Source: Bordetella parapertussis (GTDB lineage Bacteria > Pseudomonadota > Gammaproteobacteria > Burkholderiales > Burkholderiaceae_C). Taken from it: a stretch of DNA of 12,018 bases. Location: positions 1 through 12,018 of the forward strand of contig CALQBT020000034.1 in NCBI GenBank assembly GCA_943328885.2, given 5' to 3'. The first letter of the stretch is position 1. Every line of letters starts with the position of its first letter. The position numbers and the translations under genes are program-made. Under the pieces are notes generated by a model that worked only from the letters and a program-made list of their open reading frames with translations, did no database searches and was not told the origin of the DNA. This document shows, piece after piece, positions 8,637 through 12,018 of the stretch.

Positions 8637-10181
8637 ATGACCAACATCACCACCCAAGCCGATCCGTCCACCGCAGACCCAGAGTTGCCGGTGATTGACG
8701 CAGCCCCGCAGCGCTTCGAGACCCTGGCGCTGGACGCCAAACTGTTGCGCGCGGTGACTGACTCGGGCTACACGGCGATGACGCCGATCCAGGCCAAGGC
8801 GATCCCGCTGGTGCTCGAAGGCCGCGACGTGATGGGCGCGGCGCAGACCGGTACTGGCAAGACGGCGGCTTTCTCGCTGCCGCTGCTGCAGAAGATGATG
8901 AAGCACGAGACGGCCTCGATGTCGCCGGCGCGGCACCCGGTGCGCGCGCTGGTGCTCACGCCGACCCGCGAACTGGCCGACCAGGTGGCCAACAACGTCA
9001 AGACCTACGCCAAGCACACCCAGCTGCGTTCGATGGTGGTGTTCGGCGGCATCGACATGAAGCCGCAGACGGCAGAGCTGAAAAAAGGCGTGGAGGTGTT
9101 GATCGCCACGCCGGGCCGCTTGCTCGACCACATCGAGGCCAAGAACTGCGTGCTCAACCAGGTCGAGTACGTGGTGCTCGATGAGGCTGACCGCATGCTT
9201 GACATCGGTTTTCTGCCCGATTTGCAGCGCATCCTGAGCTACCTGCCCAAGACCCGGCAGACGCTGTTGTTCTCAGCCACGTTCTCGCCCGAGATCCGCA
9301 AGCTGGCGCAGAGCTATTTGCAAGACCCGATCACGGTTGAGGTGGCGCGGCCCAATGCCACCGCGACCAATGTCGAACAGCGCTTCTACAGTGTGGCCGA
9401 GGACGACAAGCGCGCGGTGATCCATCAGCTGATCAAGACCCGCTCGTTGACCCAGGCGCTGGTGTTCGTCAACTCCAAGCTCGGCGCGGCACGTTTGGCG
9501 CGATCGTTCGAGCGCGAGGGGCTCAAGACCTCCGCGCTGCACGGCGACAAGTCGCAAGACGAGCGGCTGAAGTCGCTCGATGCCTTCAAGCGCGGCGATG
9601 TCGACGTGCTGGTGGCCACCGATGTGGCCGCGCGCGGCCTGGACATCGCCGACTTGCCGGCGGTGTTCAATTTCGATGTGCCGTTCAACGCCGAGGACTA
9701 TGTCCACCGCATCGGCCGCACCGGCCGGGCTGGCGCATCCGGCCTGGCGGTCACCTTGGTCGACCCGGGTGATGTTCGTCTGGTCGGCGACATCGAGCGG
9801 CTGATCAAGAAGAAGATCGAGCTCGAGCCTTTCGAGCTGGTCGATGATCGGCCGCGCCGCGCGCCTTACCGCGCCCGCGAAGGCGGCGACGAGCGTCCAA
9901 CGCGTGATCCCGAGCGCTCGATGGCCGACCGCCCGCCTCGCGATGTCGAGCGCTTTGCGCGCGAGCCTGAGCGTTTCTCTCGCGACGCTGACCGGCCGCG
10001 CCGCAGCCACGCTGCGCCGATGGATCCTTTTTTCGACAAACCCTACGAAGCTGCGGTGCTGTCGGAAGATCGGCCGGCCTGGGATCAGAAGGCGGCTGTG
10101 CCGGCGCCAGCGCGCGGGCTGTCGCCCAACATTCGCAGCAAGCACAAGGTGGGATCTTTGCTTGGCGGCGGCAAGGCCTGA
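8637..10181 (+). CDS. rhlE: DEAD-box ATP-dependent RNA helicase, RhlE type
   Basis: This 514-aa enzyme unwinds short RNA duplexes with ATP and acts in RNA turnover, ribosome assembly or cold adaptation. All helicase motifs are present in order: Q motif (Phe27 to Gln52), Walker A AQTGTGKT (69-76), PTREL (109-113), TPGR (158-161), DEAD (182-185), SAT (213-215), the domain-2 motif ATDVAARGLD (327-336) and HRIGRTGR (357-364). After about residue 400 comes a long disordered tail rich in Arg, Asp and Glu with degenerate heptads, ending in a basic KHKVGSLLGGGKA segment common in RhlE-like proteins. The ATG at 8637 starts a normal length; the frame is open further upstream but only into promoter DNA. 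A 7-bp duplication, GGCCTGA twice (10175-10188), contains the stop. The gene is probably single and convergent with the methyltransferase gene. Confidence 0.96.
   Translation: MTNITTQADPSTADPELPVIDAAPQRFETLALDAKLLRAVTDSGYTAMTPIQAKAIPLVLEGRDVMGAAQTGTGKTAAFSLPLLQKMMKHETASMSPARHPVRALVLTPTRELADQVANNVKTYAKHTQLRSMVVFGGIDMKPQTAELKKGVEVLIATPGRLLDHIEAKNCVLNQVEYVVLDEADRMLDIGFLPDLQRILSYLPKTRQTLLFSATFSPEIRKLAQSYLQDPITVEVARPNATATNVEQRFYSVAEDDKRAVIHQLIKTRSLTQALVFVNSKLGAARLARSFEREGLKTSALHGDKSQDERLKSLDAFKRGDVDVLVATDVAARGLDIADLPAVFNFDVPFNAEDYVHRIGRTGRAGASGLAVTLVDPGDVRLVGDIERLIKKKIELEPFELVDDRPRRAPYRAREGGDERPTRDPERSMADRPPRDVERFAREPERFSRDADRPRRSHAAPMDPFFDKPYEAAVLSEDRPAWDQKAAVPAPARGLSPNIRSKHKVGSLLGGGKA
9939..10001 (+). 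repeat. Degenerate heptad repeats in the RhlE tail
   Basis: Three successive seven-residue units, RDVERFA, REPERFS and RDADRPR (residues 435-455), share the pattern Arg-acid-x-acid-Arg. Related fragments such as RDPERS occur just before. The DNA copies have diverged, so this is an old repeat or selection for a charged pattern, not a recent duplication. Confidence 0.6.
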
Positions 10182-10210
10182 GGCCTGAGGCTTGGTCGGC
10201 GTGCAGGTGA

Positions 10211-10264
10211 GCGGGTTTCGGGCGCGGGCACGGGCTTGAGCGCAAGCGTCCCGCTTCAACCCGC
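10211..10264. terminator. Nested dyad between convergent rhlE and methyltransferase genes, possible bidirectional terminator
   Basis: An outer inverted repeat pairs GCGGGTT (10211-10217) with AACCCGC (10258-10264). Inside it, CGGGCTTG (10231-10238) can pair with CAAG (10243-10246) and CCCG (10250-10253) around a 4-base loop and a 3-base bulge. The structure lies between two converging stops (10181 and 10256) and overlaps the last codons of the methyltransferase gene. There is no T-run, so it is not a classical intrinsic terminator. It may slow polymerase or protect transcript ends. Confidence 0.35.
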
Positions 10265-11020
10265 CAGCCAGAGAAACACGGCAGGCAGTCGCCCTCCGAG
10301 CGCAGCGCCCGGTGCGTTGCGCCACTGCTGCGCGCTGCGGGTTTCGCAGCGGCATCCGGGCAGCGTCAGGCCGCTGGCGATGGACAGCCTGGTGCTGGGC
10401 TGCAGATGCTCGGCCAGCGCGCCCAGCAGCGCGTCGTTGCGGTAAGGCGTTTCGATCGCGATCTGGGTCTGGCCCAGCCGGCGCGACAGTACGTCGAGTT
10501 CGCGGATCCGCGCGGCGCGCGATCCGGCGTCTACCGGCAGATACCCCACGAAGGCGAAACTCTGGCCGTTCAGCCCGCTCGCAGCCAGCGCCAGCAGCAG
10601 CGAGCTGGGGCCGGCCAATGGCTCGACAGCGATGCCCATGGCGTGCGCGACCTGGACCAGCGCTGCACCCGGGTCGGCCACCGCGGGCAGCCCAGCCTCG
10701 GACAGCAGCCCCAGGTCGTGTCCCGCCAGCGCCGGCGCCAGCAAGGGTTTGAGGTCGGCTGCCGCGCCGCGCGCCGCTGCGCCGCCTTTGGCGGGCCGCG
10801 GCAGCTCCATGATCTGAATCTGCTGCAGTGCCAGCGCCAGCGGCACCAGCTGGTCCACCCGCTTGAGCAGCGCCCGCGTGGTCTTGGCGTTCTCGGTGAC
10901 CCAGTGAGTCAGCCTGGCCGCGCGTTCGATCACGGCTTGCGGCAACACCTCGCGTAGGTCGACCTCGCAGCCTGTGCCCAGGTCCAGCGTGTTGGGCACC
11001 AGCACCAGTTTGCCGCTCAT
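10256..11020 (-). CDS. Short RsmI-like SAM-dependent methyltransferase (tetrapyrrole methylase fold)
   Basis: This 254-aa protein belongs to the tetrapyrrole/RsmI methylase superfamily. Conserved motifs are LVLVPNTLDLG at the N-terminus (5-15, where RsmI has a VATPIGN-type strand), LLSEAGLPAVADPG (105-118), matching the GxPxxxDPG cofactor region, and PLAGPSSLLLALAASGL (134-150). RsmI proper methylates the ribose of C1402 in 16S rRNA. This version diverges at the N-terminus and is somewhat shorter than RsmI (about 280 residues), so it may be a paralogue with another substrate. The ATG at 11020 overlaps the yceF stop by 4 bp (ATGA), showing translational coupling; the open frame upstream to 11152 would run through yceF. 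The linkage with yceF and yceD is, from memory, common in beta-proteobacteria. The true substrate is not known to me. Confidence 0.88.
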   Translation of the reverse strand: MSGKLVLVPNTLDLGTGCEVDLREVLPQAVIERAARLTHWVTENAKTTRALLKRVDQLVPLALALQQIQIMELPRPAKGGAAARGAAADLKPLLAPALAGHDLGLLSEAGLPAVADPGAALVQVAHAMGIAVEPLAGPSSLLLALAASGLNGQSFAFVGYLPVDAGSRAARIRELDVLSRRLGQTQIAIETPYRNDALLGALAEHLQPSTRLSIASGLTLPGCRCETRSAQQWRNAPGAALGGRLPAVFLWLAG

Positions 11021-11637
11021 GTGGCCGCAGCCATCGGGTCGATGCCGGCCGCGCGCAGCAGCTCGCAGGTTCTGATCAGCGGCAGGCCCACCAGCGCGGT
11101 CGGGTCGTCGGAGGCGATCGAGGCGAGCAGCGCGATGCCCAGGGTCTCGCACTTGGCGCTGCCGGCGCAGTCATAGGGCTGCTCTAGCTGCAGATAGCGT
11201 TCGATCTCGGCGTCGCTCAGGCGCCGGAACCGCACCGTCACCGGCGCGGTCAACACCTGCTCGAAGCCCTGGTCGGGCCGCACCACCGCCACCGCGCTGT
11301 GAAACACCACGCTGCGTCCGCTCATGGCTTGCAGTTGGGCGACGGCGCGCGCATGGTTGCCCGGCTTGCCGATGGCCAGACCGTCGAGTTCAGCCACCTG
11401 GTCTGCGCCTATCACCACTGCGCCCGGGTGCCGGTTGGCCACCTCGCGTGCTTTTTCCAGTGCCAGCCTGGGCGCCAAGTCGGCCGGCAACTCGCCGGCC
11501 AGAGCGGTCTCGTCGACTTGCGGCGCGGCACAATCGAAGCGCAGGCGCAGGCGCTGCAGCAACTCGCGCCGGTAGGGCGAGGTCGATCCCAGGATCAGGC
11601 GTGGGCTTGAATCTGGGCGAGGGGCGGACGTCGGCAT
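11017..11637 (-). CDS. yceF: Maf-family nucleotide pyrophosphatase, YceF type (7-methyl-GTP pyrophosphatase)
   Basis: This 206-aa cytoplasmic enzyme hydrolyses the alpha-beta bond of noncanonical nucleoside triphosphates; the YceF subgroup prefers 7-methyl-GTP. The signature LILGSTSPYRRELL spans 14-27, VDET 41-44, and IGADQV 76-81 with the catalytic Asp79. YDCAGSAKCETLGIAL (155-170) and DPTALVGLPLI (178-188) follow E. coli YceF rather than the dTTP-type Maf (YhdE). The ATG at 11637 adds a 12-residue Pro/Ser-rich N-terminus before the first strand, slightly longer than in E. coli. It is divergent from yceD, the same arrangement as in E. coli, and its stop overlaps the methyltransferase start. 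Confidence 0.95.
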   Translation of the reverse strand: MPTSAPRPDSSPRLILGSTSPYRRELLQRLRLRFDCAAPQVDETALAGELPADLAPRLALEKAREVANRHPGAVVIGADQVAELDGLAIGKPGNHARAVAQLQAMSGRSVVFHSAVAVVRPDQGFEQVLTAPVTVRFRRLSDAEIERYLQLEQPYDCAGSAKCETLGIALLASIASDDPTALVGLPLIRTCELLRAAGIDPMAAAT

Positions 11638-11677
11638 GGCAGCGATTGTCCCATCGCAGGACCGTACACTTCAGAAG
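11638..11677. promoter_or_regulatory. Short divergent yceF/yceD promoter gap
   Basis: Only 40 bp separate the two divergent starts. On the plus strand, TACACT (11665-11670) is a 4/6 -10 match; transcription from it would begin almost at the yceD ATG (11678). AGAAG directly abuts that ATG, too close for a normal ribosome site. No clear -35 box is seen. The yceF promoter may therefore lie inside the yceD coding region, or the yceD start may be leaderless. Confidence 0.3.
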
Positions 11678-12018
11678 ATGAGAGCTTCCCGGCACGACCC
11701 TTTGCACCTGGATGTGGCCGCGTTTGCCGCTGAGGGCCAGCAGCTGTCTGGCCAATGGCCGGGCTCATCGCTGGCGCGCTTGGTCGAGGTGCAGGTGCCG
11801 CCGCAGGATGGCGCGCTGGCCGAGGTGGACTGGCAGGCCCAAGGCGAGCGCCTGGCGGTGCCTGGCAGCGAGCCCGAGATCTGGCTGACGCTGACGGTGA
11901 GCACCCCTGTGTGGCTGACCTGCCAGCGCTGCCTGCAAGCGATGGCCCTGCCCTTGACCCTGAACCGACGGCTGCGCTTTGTGTCGGGCGAGTCGCAGGC
12001 CGAGGCGATGGACGCCGA
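11678..12018 (+). CDS. yceD: YceD/DUF177 family protein, C-terminus cut by window edge
   Basis: The first 113 codons of a YceD (DUF177) protein are present. In many bacteria this gene precedes rpmF, plsX and the fab genes, and the protein has been linked to 23S rRNA/ribosome accumulation; its biochemical role is poorly defined. The visible part has the expected beta-rich N-terminal domain and the conserved CxxC in WLTCQRCLQ (Cys82, Cys85), followed by an acidic segment starting SGESQAEAMDA, as in relatives (about 170-190 residues in full). The ATG at 11678 is used because the frame is open from there and the alignment to family N-termini is natural. The rest of the gene, and presumably rpmF, lie past the right edge. 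Confidence 0.88.
   Translation, partial: MRASRHDPLHLDVAAFAAEGQQLSGQWPGSSLARLVEVQVPPQDGALAEVDWQAQGERLAVPGSEPEIWLTLTVSTPVWLTCQRCLQAMALPLTLNRRLRFVSGESQAEAMDA

Noticed and set aside
10175..10188. GGCCTGA tandem duplication at the rhlE stop
   Set aside because: Two 7-bp copies are too short to mean more than chance or a small slippage event, and the first stop already ends the frame.
9273..10355. Minus-strand ORF (360 codons) opposite rhlE
   Set aside because: It lies antisense to the helicase core and tail, is Arg/Ala-rich, and also overlaps the methyltransferase end.

Overview
The window is GC-rich chromosomal DNA from a proteobacterium, most likely a beta-proteobacterium of the order Burkholderiales. 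This is inferred from the high GC content, the RhlE-type helicase with its basic/acidic tail, and the arrangement short RsmI-like methyltransferase - yceF - divergent yceD. Nothing in the sequence fixes a genus. Twelve protein genes are supported. Two are cut by the window edges (fcl at the left, yceD at the right). No rRNA, tRNA, CRISPR array, insertion sequence or phage gene was recognised.

Region 1 (1-4452, minus strand) is an exopolysaccharide (EPS) export and regulation block. In transcription order it holds a large SLBB-domain polysaccharide export protein, a Wzz/GumC-type chain-length protein, a MarR-family EPS-associated regulator, and GDP-L-fucose synthase (fcl). A 7-bp-arm palindrome lies just upstream of the regulator and is a plausible operator.

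Region 2 (4453-5892) starts with a 321-bp divergent intergenic region. It is followed on the plus strand by a polyprenyl-phosphate sugar-1-phosphate transferase (WecA/MraY superfamily), which would start assembly of the repeat unit on the lipid carrier.

Region 3 (5893-8469, minus strand) is a nucleotide-sugar operon read rfbD - rfbC - wbpP. It carries the last two steps of dTDP-L-rhamnose synthesis plus a UDP-GlcNAc/UDP-GalNAc 4-epimerase. The last gene has no usable ATG and probably starts at a TTG overlapping the rfbC stop. The first two rhamnose genes (rfbB, rfbA) are not in the window.

Region 4 (8470-12018) is housekeeping DNA: rhlE on the plus strand, then convergent minus-strand genes for a short RsmI-like methyltransferase and the Maf-family nucleotide pyrophosphatase YceF (4-bp overlap), and the divergent start of yceD, which in many bacteria leads the rpmF-plsX-fab cluster.

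Taken together, regions 1-3 fit a surface or secreted polysaccharide made by a lipid-carrier-dependent route, with L-fucose, L-rhamnose and a HexNAc/GalNAc residue as likely sugars. That composition is inference from the gene content. I see a fairly conventional EPS locus next to housekeeping genes, not an obviously new system. The best leads are the regulator's palindrome, the split rhamnose pathway with its TTG-started epimerase, and the four-SLBB exporter with a small tandem repeat.
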